The notes: generated by a model from the sequence alone, not told the origin. 64,000 nucleotides of DNA from Glebionis coronaria (GCA_025667525.1 CM046882.1:215930592-215994591), one strand, 5' to 3'; shown: positions 22,696 through 34,735, numbered from the stretch's first letter. Numbers and translations are program-made.

Positions 22696-24766
22696 ATGCG
22701 TACACGATCAACGTCTTATCAAGAGCCCGAGCCTCTCGAAGACTTAGACATGGCCAGTGTACACTACAACAATAACAATCCACCTCAAAACAACAATAAT
22801 AACAATAATAATAACAATCCACCTCTCAACAACAATAATAACAACAACAATGAACCTCTACCGGACAATCGCCCTGATGATTGAACTGTTACAAGCACAT
22901 GTGGAGGGCAACAATGATCCAATTGTCATACCCGCGATTGCAGCCAACAACTTTGAGCTCAAATCCGGCTTTATTCAGATGGTCTCCGCTCAACCATTCT
23001 TGGGGCGTACCATTGATGATCCTCATGACCACATCAAGAGATTCTTGCAACTCACGAATACGGTCAAATTCAATGGTGTTCCACAAGAGGTAATCCGTTT
23101 ACAACTTTTTCCCTTTCCTTTAGAGGGACAAGCCCGGCATTGGCTTGCAAAGGAACCGCCACAAAGTATTCTGACGTGGACGGATTTGGAGACCAAGTTC
23201 ATAAACTACTTTTTCCCACCCTCTCGTACTACCGCTTTGCGGAATGAAATCATTAATTTTGAACAAAATTACGATGGGTCTTTTAGTGAATCTTGGGACC
23301 GTTTTAAAGATCTTTTAAGAAAGTGCCCACAACATGGTTTTACCAAAGTGCACCAAATTATTACTTTTTATAATGGTTTAAGCATGAATGACCAAGATTC
23401 ACTAAATAGTGCCTCAGGGGGTAATATTTTGGTTAAGACTTCCAATGCCGCTTGGGATATTATTGAAAATAAGTCTCGTGTGCAAACCAAGAGTGTTCGG
23501 ACCAATGCCGCTAGTGCTAGTACTAGTGACAGCGTCAAGCGACTTGACAAAATCACTACGCTTCTTGAATCGCTTGTTACCCACACCGCTAACAACACCA
23601 ACAGCATCAACGCTAAAAACGCTCAAGACGCTCAAGTCAATGCTGTTAGCCAACCATGTGAGATATGCGGGGGTCCTCAATCTTACACCACTTGTACCGC
23701 CACCCAAGACTATCCTTCTGAGAATGTTAATGCAGCATACGGTACCTATCCTCCGGCCGCTTATCAAGCTCGTCCTCAAGGAGACCGCAACTTGCTTAGC
23801 TACCGCTCAAACAACTTTCTTTCCCCGCCTGGTTTTCCTCCTAACAACCCAAACCAACAACAAAACCTCAATCGCCCTCCTCAACAACAACCTCGTGCAC
23901 CATACCAACCACCTCACAAACAATCATATCCACCTCAAAGAAACAACCAAGTTTACCAACAACCTGCTTATCAACCACCCGCTTACAATGCTCCTCCCAA
24001 CCAACCCACCGCATTACACCAAGATATTGGAACCTACATGAGGACTAATGATGTGATCGTGGACAATCTCAAGCAGGAAGTGCTCAACTTGAAAGCAGAC
24101 ATGGTGAAACAAGGGAACGATCTGCGAGCTGATATGAGAAACACTTTGGCAAGTCAAACGAATGACTTAAGGAACATGATGGCTAGTTTCTTCCAAGGTA
24201 ATCAACCCTCTTCTTCGGGTACTCTTCCGAGTAACACCATTGCGAATCCAAGAGGGGATATGAAAGCAATCACCACTCGCAGTGGCAAAGGTAACAAGGA
24301 ACCCGAGCTTCCTATACATCCACCAGTGATTGTGACTAAGGAAAATGAGTCACCTGCTCCTATTCCTCATCCTTCTACTTCCCCAATTTCTCCACCTCTT
24401 ACTTCTACCCCTCCTCCACCCAAGGATGTGAGTGATCCTATTCTCCCAAAGACTTCCTCTTCTTCCGAGATACCATATCCTTCAAGGTTGAGGAAAGAGA
24501 AGCTCAAAAGCAAGGACGATATTCAGGTTTCGAACTTTCTCAAAATGTTTAAACAATTGAATTTTAACATCTCCTTCGTTGAGGCTCTCGCTCACATGCC
24601 AAAATACGCAAAAATGTTCAAAGATTTTCTTAGCTACAAGGAGAAGCTTCTTGATATTGCTAACACCCAACTTAATGAGAATTGCTCTGCAGTGCTCTTA
24701 AGGAAATTGCCAACTAATCTTGGTGATCCGGGTCGTTTCTTAATCCCTTCAACTTCCCGGGAGTAG
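22696..24766 (+). pseudogene. Element C gag (capsid/nucleocapsid), frame-broken
   Basis: Gag builds the virus-like particle. The likely start is ATG 22696 (MRTRSTSYQ...), followed by an Asn-rich tract coded by AAC/AAT repeats (22768-22855). One frame change near 22860-22885 then leads into the long frame ending at the TAG at 24764-24766. That frame holds the retrotransposon gag core (ELLQAHVEGN near 22882, FFPPSRTT near 23211, FYNGL near 23368), a zinc-knuckle-like site with CEIC at 23657 whose His position reads Gln, a Pro/Gln-rich stretch, a TTRSGKG block near 24272 and the SNFLKMFKQL block before protease. The TAG is reached through a second frame change near 24748. Homologous to D's gag (57305-59313) and, more distantly, to the G protein. 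Confidence 0.88.
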
Positions 24767-24774
24767 AGAATTGC

Positions 24775-25596
24775 ATGGCCCTAGCCGATCTAGGTGCCAG
24801 TATTAACTTAATGCCTTCAAGTGTCTGGAAGCAATTATCTCTCCCTGAGCTAGTCCCCACCAAAATGACTATGGAATTAGCTAACCGTACGGTTGCTTAT
24901 CCAGTGGGGATAGCCGAAGACGTTTTTGTAGGAGTCGACAAATTCACTTTTCTTGTTGATTTCGTCGTCGTCGACTACGATATGGACCCTCGTGTGCCAT
25001 TAATCGTTGGACGTCCATTCCTGAGGACCGGTCGCACTCTCATCGATGTTGAAGCGGGTGAGCTTATCATGAGAGTAGGTGACGATAAAATCGTCTTCAA
25101 CATGGGAAAGCTTTCTAAACAGCCTTATTCATACGAGAATGTTAATTGTATTGACGTTCTTGATGAGGCTTGTGAAGAACACTTCAAAGATGCTTGTAAA
25201 AGTATTCCTACCTCTCTTCCCAATGTTGAGACCGTTTCCTCTATTGATTCATCACTATCTCTATTTGGAGAAAGTGATTTCCTTTGGAAAGATTTGGAAG
25301 CCACCATGGGAGATGTGAACTTAGAACATGACGATTCTCCCACCGATTGGGATGAAGATCTTCGCCTCATTGAGAACCTTCTTAAAGAAGACAATATTTC
25401 TCCACCATCTCCCAAGGATATTGCTATCGATGAACCGACTTTGAATACGCCTCCCATCGAAAATCCTCAAGATTTAGAACTTAAGGAGTTGCCGCCCCAT
25501 CTCGAGTACGTGTTCCTTGAAGAAAAGGAAGTCGCCCGTCATCATCGCGAAGGACTTAAAAGAAGAAGAAAAATCTCGCCTCATCGCCGTGCTTAA
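24775..25596 (+). pseudogene. Element C protease and linker to RT
   Basis: An aspartic protease that would cut the Gag-Pol polyprotein. The active-site loop is LADLGAS (near 24781), followed by IVGRPFLRTG near 25003, the usual second half of the fold. After it comes an acidic linker of about 170 residues, also present in D, with no known domain. The frame is shifted relative to gag at about 24748 and relative to RT at about 25535. The ATG at 24775 is an internal Met and not a real start; translation would come from upstream gag in an undamaged copy. Confidence 0.87.
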
Positions 25597-26653
25597 AGCT
25601 CATAAGAAGGCAATTGCTTGGAAAATTTCCGACATCCGCGGAATTGATCCAAACTTTTGTACTAACAAGATTATCATTGAAGATGACTTTAAACCCGCAA
25701 TCCATAGCCAAAGAAGGGTTAATCCTCGCATTCATGACGTCATCAAACAAGAGGTTATCAAACTTCTTGATGCCGGCTTGATTTACCCTATCTCGGATTC
25801 GCCTTGGGTAAGTTTTGTCCATTGTGTGCCCAAGAAGAGCGGAATAACCGTTGTTCCCAATGAACACAACGAGTTGATTACCACTCGGCTCGTTACTGGA
25901 TGGAGAGTTTGTATCGACTATCGCAAACTCAATGATTCCACGAGAAAAGATCACTTTCCTCTTCCTTTCATGGATCAAATGCTCGAGCGTCTTGCGGGTA
26001 ATGACTATTACTGCTTTTTAGACGGTTTGTCCGGGTATTTTCAAATTCCAATCGATCCCAAAGACCAAGAAAAGACCACATTCACTTGTCCCTATGGAAC
26101 ATTTGCTTACAAACGTATGCCTTTTGGTTTATGCAATGCTCCTGGGACGTTCCAAAGGTGTATGATGGCGATATTCCATGACATGGTTGAAGAAACTATG
26201 GAAGTATTCATGGATGATTTCTCGGTTTATGGTGATTCTTTCTCTGCTTGCCTTGCCAATTTAGAACGTATGCTTAAGCGGTGTGAAGACACTCGCCTTG
26301 TTCTTAATTGGGAAAAATGCCATTTCATGGTAAAAGAGGGCATCGTGCTTGGACACAAGATCTCCAAAGCCGGTCTTGAAGTGGACCGTGCGAAAGTCGA
26401 TGTTATCGCTAAGTTGCCTCCACCTTCAACCGTGAAGGGTGTGAGAAGTTTCCTCGGTCATGCGGGCTTCTACCGTCGCTTTATCAAAGATTTTTCTAAA
26501 ATCGCTCGCCCGATGACCCACCTCTTGGAAAAAGATACTTCTTTTATCTTTTCCATAGAGTGTCTTGAAGCCTTCAACTTGCTTAAGGATAAGCTAACTA
26601 AGGCACCGGTCTTGGTTACCCCAAATTGGGAGCTTCCCTTTGAGTTGATGTGA
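25517..26653 (+). pseudogene. Element C reverse transcriptase
   Basis: RT copies the element RNA into DNA. In this 378-codon frame the fingers and palm blocks run [13 protein letters not shown] (residues 128-140), YCFLDG with catalytic Asp169, [13 protein letters not shown] (201-213) and FMDDFSV with Asp233 and Asp234. The catalytic triad is therefore intact. The frame ends in TGA (26651-26653), which replaces one codon in the middle of the RT-RNase H junction. The same frame goes straight on as RNase H. The upstream edge is a frame change near 25535; the apparent TTG start is not meaningful. Confidence 0.92.
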
Positions 26654-27019
26654 GATTCTAGCGACTATGCTATTGGAGCGGTTTTGGGCCAAAGAGTGAA
26701 CAAACACTTCCAACCGATCCATTACGCTAGCAAGACATTGACAGGGGCTCAATTACATTACACGACAACCGAAAAAGAGCTTTTAGCTGTTGTCTATGCT
26801 TTTGAAAAATTTTGCCCCTATCTTGTCCTTTTTACCACAATCGTTTATACCGATCATTCCGCGTTGAAGTACTTGTTAACTAAACAAGATTCCAAACCAA
26901 GACTTCTTCGCTGGGTTTTGCTACTTCAAGAATTTAAAATCGAAATTCGTGATAAGAAGGGAGCTGAAAACCTAGTCGCGGATCATCTCAGCAGACTTGA
27001 GGATCCTTATCAAGGGTAA
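26654..27019 (+). pseudogene. Element C RNase H
   Basis: RNase H removes the RNA strand during cDNA synthesis. The frame continues the RT frame after the TGA stop. [10 protein letters not shown] (about 26660) holds the first catalytic Asp, EKELLAV (near 26771) the Glu, YTDHSAL (near 26849) the second Asp and ADHLSR (near 26979) the last Asp. All four appear present. A TAA at 27017-27019 then stops the frame before integrase. There is no second, archaeal-type RNase H of the kind found in Tat elements. Confidence 0.88.
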
Positions 27020-28048
27020 CATCTAAACAAAGAGATCAATGACTCTTTTCCCCTGGAGACCTTAATGTCTATCAATTCGAATCAGGATGAAACCCCGTGG
27101 TTTGCGGACATTGCAAACTACTTGGCGGGTAGAATTCTCATTGACGGGTTAACATCCCAGCAAAAAAAGTTCTTCAAAGACATTAAGACTTACTTTTGGG
27201 ATGACCCGTATCTATTCAATCAATGTGCCGACTTGATTATTCGCCGATGTGTTGATGGACCAGCCGCTTTAGACATTCTCGAAGCTTGCCACAAAGGACC
27301 CACCGGTGGTCACTTTGGTCCTAACTACACCGCCAAAAAAGTGTTTGACTCGGGATTTTATTGGCCCACCATTGATCGTGATGCTCACGAGATGGTTAAA
27401 CATTGTGATGCTTGCCAAAAACAAGGCAAGATCACACATAAAGACGAGATGCCTCAGAATTTCATACAAAAATGTGAAATCTTTGATGTTTGGGGTATCG
27501 ACTTTATGGGGCCATTCCCTTCCTCTAAAGGAAACAAATACATCCTTGTAGCCGTTGACTACGTCTCAAAATGGGTTGAAGCCAAAGCTTTACCCACTAA
27601 TGACACAAGGGTGGTTTGTAACTTTTTGAAGTCGCTATTCGCTAGATTCGGTGTGCCTCGTGCCATTATTAGTGATCGCGGGACTCATTTTTGCAATGAC
27701 CAATTTGCAAGAGTCATGGCTAAGTATGGTGTAAATCATCGTCTTTCCATCGCCTACCACCCACAAACTAATGGCCAGGCTGAAATCTCTAACCGAGGAT
27801 TAAAGCGAATTCTTGAAAGAACCGTGGGAGAGCATCGTGCCTCATGGGCTGATAAACTTGATGATGCTTTGTGGGCTTTCCGTACCGCATACAAGACTCC
27901 GATTGGTTGTACACCATATCGTCTAGTGTACGGGAAAGCATGCCACCTACCCATTGAGTTGGGGCACAAGGCTTACTGGGCCTTGAAGTGGGCTAATTTG
28001 ATATCAACAAAGCCGGTGACCTACGCAAGATCCAACTCAATGAGCTGA
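27020..28048 (+). pseudogene. Element C integrase
   Basis: Integrase inserts the finished cDNA. Counting from the Met at 27065, the zinc domain has His76, His83, Cys114 and Cys117. The catalytic triad is Asp146, Asp204 and Glu240, with 35 residues between the last two as expected for DDE(35). All catalytic residues are intact. A one-base change near 27997 throws the C-terminus out of frame, and the reading continues in another frame at 28081. It lies in the same frame as RT and RNase H, separated only by the TAA at 27017. Confidence 0.92.
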
Positions 28049-28377
28049 ATGAACTCCGTAATGAGGCTTATGAAAATTCTTTGATCTATAAGGAAAAGAC
28101 TAAGCTCATTCACGACTCTAAGATTAAAAACCGAGAGTTCCAAGTTGGAGACAAAGTTTTGCTCTTTAACTCTCGGTTGAAAATCTTTTCGGGCATGCTG
28201 AAATCTCGTTGGTCCGGCCCATTCACCATTGCCCAAATTTTTCCATATGGTACTCTCGAGCTCGCTCAACCTAATGGACCGAATTTTAAGGTGAATGGCC
28301 AACGAGTGAAGTTGTACTTTGGTGAGGACATCTCTCATGAGATGATTACATCCCTCACCATGTTTCCCATGAACTAA
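28049..28377 (+). pseudogene. Element C integrase C-terminal domain
   Basis: The continuation of integrase after the frame change near 27997. Visible blocks are FQVGDKVLLFNSRLK (near 28140), LKSRWSGPF and the closing LYFGEDISHEM; the stop is TAA at 28375-28377. This SH3-like DNA-binding region is typical of gypsy integrases. No chromodomain follows. The piece from 41245 leftwards plus 17717-17828 is the counterpart in D. Confidence 0.88.
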
Positions 28378-30263
28378 TTTTGGGTCGAGTTAGGCTCGTG
28401 ATTCGGTTATCAAAAACAAGCGCTCCTCGGGAGGCAGCCCGAGTATCTATCCTTTTCCGTTTTAACCTCCTAAGTGTAGGGGGACCTCTATAGGTGTTTT
28501 TGTTTGTATGGTGATGTGATTACAGGGATTAGTGCACTTTTGGAACCTTTGAAGAACCGTGCTCTCGTGTTATCCGAAATCCGGTTCTATCTCTCAACTA
28601 TCGTGATTCAATTTTCTTCATACTCACATTTGAAATTGATCACTTTAGTCGTCTCTTCCTTAGCTTGATTTAATCAACGTGCGCAATGTCATAAGTGTAG
28701 GGGAAACTTTTCCCACATGCTTAAACATTGAGGACAATGTTTATCTTAAGTGTAGGGGGTAAAGGATTTCTATCGAAGTTTTAAGTGGACTTTTCCATGA
28801 AAATGCCTTCATTTAACCGGAAAATCATCTTTTTCAACAATTTTCAAATTTTTAATTAACTTTGGCCATGTAGTCGTAGTTTTTAAATTTTTATCGTTGC
28901 TTTCATATGTATATATCCCGCAATAAAGTCAAAAATATTAATAAAGTGGTGTAGCTAGTTTTGAGATCTTTGACATATTAGGCCCGTTGCGATTATTTTG
29001 ACTCAACCCGAATAGACATATCCAAATTTATTCTAGCTAGTATCCTTAACCACGTAGACCTTAATTGGTCTATTAGGCCAAGCATCCACGAGTCTCATTA
29101 CTTGAAATTTTTAATTGTGGAGAACAAGAAATGATAGAGTCAATTATAAGTCGGTATTCTTGCACAAGCACACTTGGTGTAATTATCTGCCTATTCTCCC
29201 ATCACTTGCTAATAATTTATCTGCAATAAGTAAGGTCGTACGATTTGAAAAGTTACTTAGCTTCTAGCCCAAGATCGTTTAAAAGTTGCTCGGTAATGAT
29301 AAGAGTTCATAGCCAAGGCATAACTTATGAAGCAGGGCGCGAAGATTGGCGAGTCCGAAAAGGCCCTAACAAGGCATGAGGATTCAATCTTATTGCTAAA
29401 GATCTAAGGTGATGTGAAAATCATTATTCCCAAAATCAATATGAAGATTCAAGACTCACGACGAAAAGCAATCAAGGTATGAGGATAAATAGATCCAAGT
29501 CCGAAAAGGAGGCGGATCGTTGTATCTGAAAATCCCAATTAGCGATTGAAGAAATCATCATGAAGTCGTGGTCAACAAAGTTGGAGTACCCCTCAAAAGT
29601 CTCAAAGTGAAGAAACTCTATTAACGATGAGAAGACCATTATCTCAAGCACGTCTCTCAAGATATGAAGTATGAAGTACATGCCAAATATCGGCCCAAGA
29701 AAGGTCTCAAATCGTGAACCGAGTTAGGCCAAGATATGAACTTTTTGATATCCCGAGAAGCAGTTTTAAGAGATTTTGTCCTTTAGCTAACTATTGATCA
29801 AATCGTCCTACTTTGCTTTCAGCCTAAATAAACTATCGAAATAAGTCCAAAAATGCATCTTCATGATCATTCTAAGACAAAAATAAAATATAAGAGATAC
29901 ACCTAGGAATAAGGGAGTTTAAGCATATAATTAAGCCATGTGTGTAAGTGTTTGATTTGCTAACTTATAATAACAATGATCTCGTTTTTAAGCTTAGTTT
30001 GGGGAACATGAAACTTGAGGGTGATAAATCTTCGCAGCACCAAAGCCCTAATGTAAGTCCTTGATCTCTTTGCAAGTTATTTCCATATAGCTATTTTCAA
30101 GTGAAAATGGTTTTCTATCCTTTTGTTTACTTTAAAGATTTTAATTTCTCTTAGTACTTTAATTTTTGTTTAGTGGTATTTTAATAAGGCCAAGGTTGAT
30201 TGATTAGGAGAAAAGTGTAAATTTGCTTTATCACTAAGCATTGCATGAGGGCATGGCAATGGT
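28378..30263 (+). mobile_element. Element C 3' non-coding region
   Basis: No gene and no env-like frame was found in these 1.9 kb. It holds three PPT-like TAAGTGTAGGGG motifs (28471, 28692, 28747) besides the real one, the hairpin at 28723-28742, and an internal imperfect repeat around 'CAAGG(C/T)ATGAGGAT' (near 29373 and 29474). The block 29640-29830 matches element G at 48300-48490 on the other strand, and 28980-29170 matches D near 16930-17110. This conservation across families suggests a function in cis. Confidence 0.75.
28723..28742 (+). other. Conserved 3' hairpin of element C
   Basis: AAACATTGAGGACAATGTTT: perfect 8-nt arms around the loop AGGA, with a PPT-like motif 20 nt before it and another 5 nt after it. 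Confidence 0.8.
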
Positions 30264-30278
30264 TAAGTGTAGGGGATT
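30264..30278 (+). other. Polypurine tract of element C
   Basis: TAAGTGTAGGGGATT directly before the 3' LTR start TGATAGG. It is one of four near-identical motifs downstream of pol. Confidence 0.8.
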
Positions 30279-31985
30279 TGATAGGTGTGTAAACACCCAT
30301 CCTTTTACCACTTAATTCTGGCTAAAACGAGACCAAAAAACGTATTTAATATCATTTGTTTGGAATTATGCGTGGTTTTTGTGTTTATTGTGTTTTCAGA
30401 GCCAACCGGATAAATATTGAAGAGAACATGGGATTGCACGGGTTTTATCGAAGAAAAAGACTCAAGACGAAGTCTATTTTCCAAGAGATGCAAAAGATTT
30501 GAAGTCAATGGGCCTATTTGAAGATTTATCGAAGAAAAGGACCAAAGTTGGAAGATTTACATATGTCGAAGGAACTCGAGTCTAAATAAATGAAGAAATA
30601 TTAAGACGAGTTTAATTAATCCTGAGACGACATCAAGAAAGACAAATGAATTAAATCGAGTCGAAAAAGAAAGAAGGAAGCACCACACATGCACTTCCCA
30701 ACTCCCTATAAATACCCTCCTAATCACAATAGGAGGGGGGTTTTGTTTTAGCTAGTTTTAGTTTTTCATTCTTCTTTCTAGTTTTAGAGAGAGAAAGTTC
30801 CCAACTTTCTCTCACTAAATTTTTCATCTTTTCTTTCTTTTAATTTTGCAAGGTTAAACTTTGTGTATTTGAATTTCCATTAATCAAGTTAAAGTTTAAG
30901 CTTTGTGTTCTTAAATCTCCTTCTACATTTCTTGATCTTGCTTAATTTTTGATCCGACCCCTTAATCTTGATCCGAATCCTTCATGATCCGTGACTGAAG
31001 TTGAGGTTGTATGATAAGAAAGTTTTTTTCTTGTTCTTACAAAAGCTCGTACACGTTTAAGCCATAAGCTCTCTATGCTTGTTGGTTTATTTCAAGTTCT
31101 AGCTTATTGATTTTCGGATTTATTAAAAGTTTTAGTCAATTTAAAGTTCCTTTCATGAAGTGTTTGATTTTATGTTTTGAAAAGTTGTCAAATTTAAGCT
31201 TTTTAGGTTGTTTAACATTCGGATAAGATAGCTTATTATACATGCTTATTGAGTTTTAAGCTGGCCACCAAATTCGGATAAGTATTGCTTCCATCGCAAT
31301 CATGGGGATTCTACACATACCGACGGATCACTTGTTTTGATCGCAATAACCCACTAGGGTTATACTTTGCGATCGGTTGACATTTTCCCCTTATTCCGAT
31401 CTGGATTGTGATCGCTTATTGCGATCGCATATTCCGACGGGATTTAAGGTTACCTTAAGTCGAAACGCTGCCAAAATTTTGTTTACTATATTCCGATAGA
31501 ACAACATTGCGACAGAGGTGTTTGGATTGGATTATTCCGATCTGATACATTCCGATCTAGGACATTCCGATTGTGATCATTGTGATAGACCATATTCCGA
31601 CAGGGTTGTATTTGACATTCCGATGGGTATTCAGCTTAATATTACGATGGTCCTACACATGGATTATTCCGATGGTTTGTTTTATTTATATTCCGATGCT
31701 TATGACTTTGGTGCATTCCGATAGAAATGATTTGCAATATTCTGATAGAACATGTTTTTAAGTTTTAAAGTTTTACATAAAGTTCTTTCTAAATAGCTTT
31801 TAGTTTAATATATAAAACGCTTTAATTTCGCTCAACGAATTTTCATTACTTGCATTTAGTTTACAAAGTTGAAAACCAAAACCAACCCCTTTTTAGTAAC
31901 CAAGAACAACTATTCCACTTTTAACCGTGATCAATTCGAGAAGATTCTGAGAACTAATCTGAACCTAATGAAAACCAGTGTATCA
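30279..31985 (+). repeat. 3' LTR of element C (1707 bp)
   Basis: It aligns with 20779-22478 throughout with scattered substitutions and small indels, and ends in GTGTATCA. TATA box at 30707-30714; the TTCCGA array recurs at about 31317-31745. Confidence 0.92.
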
Positions 31986-31990
31986 GTCCC
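31986..31990. other. Target-site duplication of element C (right copy)
   Basis: GTCCC, identical to 20774-20778. Confidence 0.92.
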
Positions 31991-32492
31991 ACTTGTCTCA
32001 TCTCCACTAATTTACGGGTACTCCTCGATTTGCGTGGCCTCGGGTCGTTTTACGAAAAACGTTTTTATAACTTATGAATCAACGGCACAAAATGAATCTA
32101 ATAAAAATTGTCTCACAAAAAACGGAGTTCAAAAACGTAAATACGTAAACCTAGGGTCTCCGGTTTAGTCATAAAGGACGTTAAATTATGCTCGTAAGTC
32201 CTAATCTTTTCTCGTAAATTTGTGAGTTTATGAACCAACACAAATTTAAATTCCAAAATAATATTCACGAATAAATTTATTTCCTGAAATGTCTGACTGT
32301 CACCAAAACGGTGTATGTAAACGTAAGCACGTAACGTAGAATTCTTCCGGTTTAGACGTAGTCGATGCTACTTCAAGACGTAAAACCAAATTTCTTCCCA
32401 AAAATGAGTAAGTTCATAATATAACATTAAAATAATGTTTTTAAATAATACTTGAGAATAAAATATCGACCATAAATTGATGGATTGTCACA
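31991..32492 (-). repeat. 3' LTR of element B, part 2
   Basis: It continues the LTR interrupted at 20778 and aligns with about 40724-41239. It ends GATTGTCACA on the + strand, the LTR start in B's own direction. Confidence 0.88.
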
Positions 32493-32508
32493 GCATTTAC
32501 CCCTAAAC
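32493..32508 (-). other. Polypurine tract of element B
   Basis: GTTTAGGGGTAAATGC on the - strand, the same sequence as in element A, directly before the LTR. Confidence 0.75.
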
Positions 32509-33350
32509 AGGATCTTTGTCCTCAAAGATAAATTTATCTTATTACTTGCTTCTTATAGAGTTAGAGCCATGTGGGTATTTCCTCCACATTCGGTCTTTTC
32601 TCACAAGTGTAATTCATTACAATACGCGAGTTTCATCAAACATAACTACGGGAATACGATCAGGCTTAATGTTGACTTACTTTCTCTATCCATGTTGTTC
32701 ACGGGTTTTTGATGAATGCAACTTTTCGCCGATCTAAACTTCATCAAGAAGTAATCAGATTCTCATTTGATAGATGTTTTATCATGTTCGAGATACGAAA
32801 CATAATTCACGCAGCCCTTGAGGTCCTAGGATAGATCCAACTTATATGCCTTTAAAACCAACTTTTTACATTATCTCAATGGTCCCATACAACGGGTACT
32901 TATTTCCCATGATCTTTCAGATCATCAATTAATTTTTTCATGGTGAAAATTTTTGGCATAACTTCGCTACCCATCCTGCACTTCAAGATCTACATTTCAT
33001 ATTCACATAACCTCCTGCCCACTACTGGCCGTCAATAATCAGATACTAATTTCAACAACCATTTCAGGTTTCACGGGTCGGGTATTTTTGTAAGGTTAGG
33101 TTTGTCATCATAGGCAACCTTAAACATAAAATACATGTCCAACTCACAATGGGTGTATGTCGGGTGTCTTCAACCCAACTCCTGCTTACAAATGCTCTCA
33201 TATATATATATCCTAACAAGATTTGATCTCGATCATAATACGATAATTATCAATGATGATCTCTCCAAAGAAAAAACGATTATATGGTTTATTACCAAAG
33301 GTCAATCATTCAAGCATAAAACAACATTTCTAGTGTTTTCTATCATTACT
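32509..33350 (-). pseudogene. Element B, integrase C-terminus region, no readable domain
   Basis: It corresponds to 10991-11833 of A. No intact frame and no chromodomain was seen. The short frame at 32485-32712 on the + strand is antisense to the element and has a partner in A (11636-11827), so it is a shadow. Confidence 0.45.
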
Positions 33351-33800
33351 TCACCTCGTCCATTCGATTGGGGTGGTAAACAATACTCTCATCAAGGTTC
33401 GTTCCCAATGACTTCTGAGCAAATCTCTAGAAATTCGATGCGAAGCGAGGATCTTGATAGAGATGATCGATACAGGCACACTATGTTTACACAACTCCTT
33501 TATATACAAAAGAGTCAATTTCTTCATCGCAAATCTATCACTAACAGGAATGATATTAGCAGATTTGGTCAGTCTGTCGACGATGACCCAAATCGAATCA
33601 AATTCAGATGATGACCTTTGCAATAGTTAGACGTTCACTAATGTATGAGGTGATGTCTGCCTTCATAATTTGTCATCAGTACAACTTCTTTTAGATAAAG
33701 ATACATTAAATCAGAAACGGTCATGAATAGAGTACTTAATCTTATGAGATTTCAACATGACTAAATCTCAAAATCTCCATATTTAGGCAACCACAAGTGG
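33351..33800 (-). pseudogene. Element B integrase relic
   Basis: On the - strand WVIVDRLTKSAN (near 33580) marks the start of the integrase core. The codon for the second catalytic Asp is destroyed by the same one-base loss as in A (about 33457-33463) and the same TAG follows (33427-33429 on the + strand). The CxxC pair of the zinc domain is also lost, with the same RLTIAKV reading as in A. A linker block, LVMTVQNKLPSK, lies upstream near 33940. Confidence 0.8.
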
Positions 33801-34735
33801 CCTTTAAAACATTTAACGCTATCGACTTCTCAAGTCTAATGGTTCTCATTAGCCGCGAACCCCTTTTATTATCTATATTATCCTTTTTACAAGCATCAGC
33901 TAAATTTTTTTTGCTCGGCAGTTTATTTTGCACAGTCATTACTAAGGAACACATCCTAATTAATTCTTTATCCTTTCTATATTATGTGTCAGTATCTATA
34001 TTCACCTTCCCTGATGAAATAATTATCATGATCGTATTCATTCAAAATTTCTTTCTTCATATTTTCTATGTTCTAGTTTCGTCTCAATTATCATCTTTTT
34101 CAGTTTTGCTCATTCCGACGTTTAAAGCGTCGATAAATATTACAAGTAATTAAGTAATAAATATTTAATTTTTCGAAACGTAAACGTGAAATTTTTAAAT
34201 TTCTTAGTTTGTCCAATTATAGAAAAATGTTCAAAATAATTTGAATTTAATTAACACGATTTTTGTTGGTTTATCGAAACTAATTAATAAGATTCGTAAA
34301 TGTTCGAAAAAAAAATCCTTGTTTATACTTTGGTCAAAATTTTCTTAGTTGAAAAGCAAAAATTGTCGTTTCAAATTCCAAGTCATGGTTTAAATGGTTT
34401 TCTCAATCCCTCTTAGGTTGTCTCGAGGTATACATAAACATTTACTCCTAAAGGAGTTTAGTTAAATGATTTGGGAATAAGGGGATGATTCCTTAAAATT
34501 TCCTTTGATAAAACATTTGTCAAAACATTTTTGCACTTTTCTTTTTGATATAACCCAAAGCGTTAATGACTCTAATCTTTGACAAGTCAAAATAGATTCC
34601 ATTATCTATTAATCACAGGGTCAAATTATGTAAAGGATTAAGCCTTAAATCATATGTTAAATACTCAAGGTACAGGTTCTCATTGCTCGGCCAACTCAGG
34701 GAAGTCTATAAATGTTTATTAACTCCTCTCTTTTC
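33801..34735 (-). pseudogene. Element B, RNase H to linker region, mostly unrecognisable
   Basis: It is the counterpart of 9641-10550 in A. Only the linker before integrase can be read (33742-33954, - strand). The hydrophobic frame on the + strand (33797-34153) lies antisense to that linker. A degenerate PPT-like run lies near 34440. Confidence 0.4.

Larger units (their letters stand above)
20779..31985 (+). mobile_element. Element C: Athila-like Ty3/gypsy retrotransposon, full length but broken
   Basis: An 11,207-bp element with two 1.7-kb LTRs, tRNA-Asp type PBS, gag, protease, RT, RNase H and integrase in the gypsy order, a 1.9-kb 3' non-coding region, a PPT and a perfect 5-bp target duplication. 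The RT motif FMDDFSV, the gag architecture and the PBS point to the Athila group. No env-like frame is present. Its LTRs differ at scattered positions, roughly a few percent by eye. At least four frame changes and two in-frame stops interrupt gag-pol. Confidence 0.93.

Noticed and set aside
22595..22884. Tyr/Cys-rich frame on the - strand and second + frame through the AAC/AAT repeats
   Set aside because: Shadows of the Asn-rich gag start of element C.
28378..30263. Possible env-like gene downstream of pol in C, as found in some Athila elements; also searched at 15799-17716 and 47889-50132
   Set aside because: Longest frames are under about 90 codons, with no signal peptide or membrane segment in a plausible frame.
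33797..34153. 118-codon hydrophobic frame with a partner at 10286-10558 in A, possible membrane protein
   Set aside because: Both are antisense to pol. The sense strand reads as the linker before integrase (LVMTVQNKLPSK, LWLPKYGDF), which explains the shared frame.
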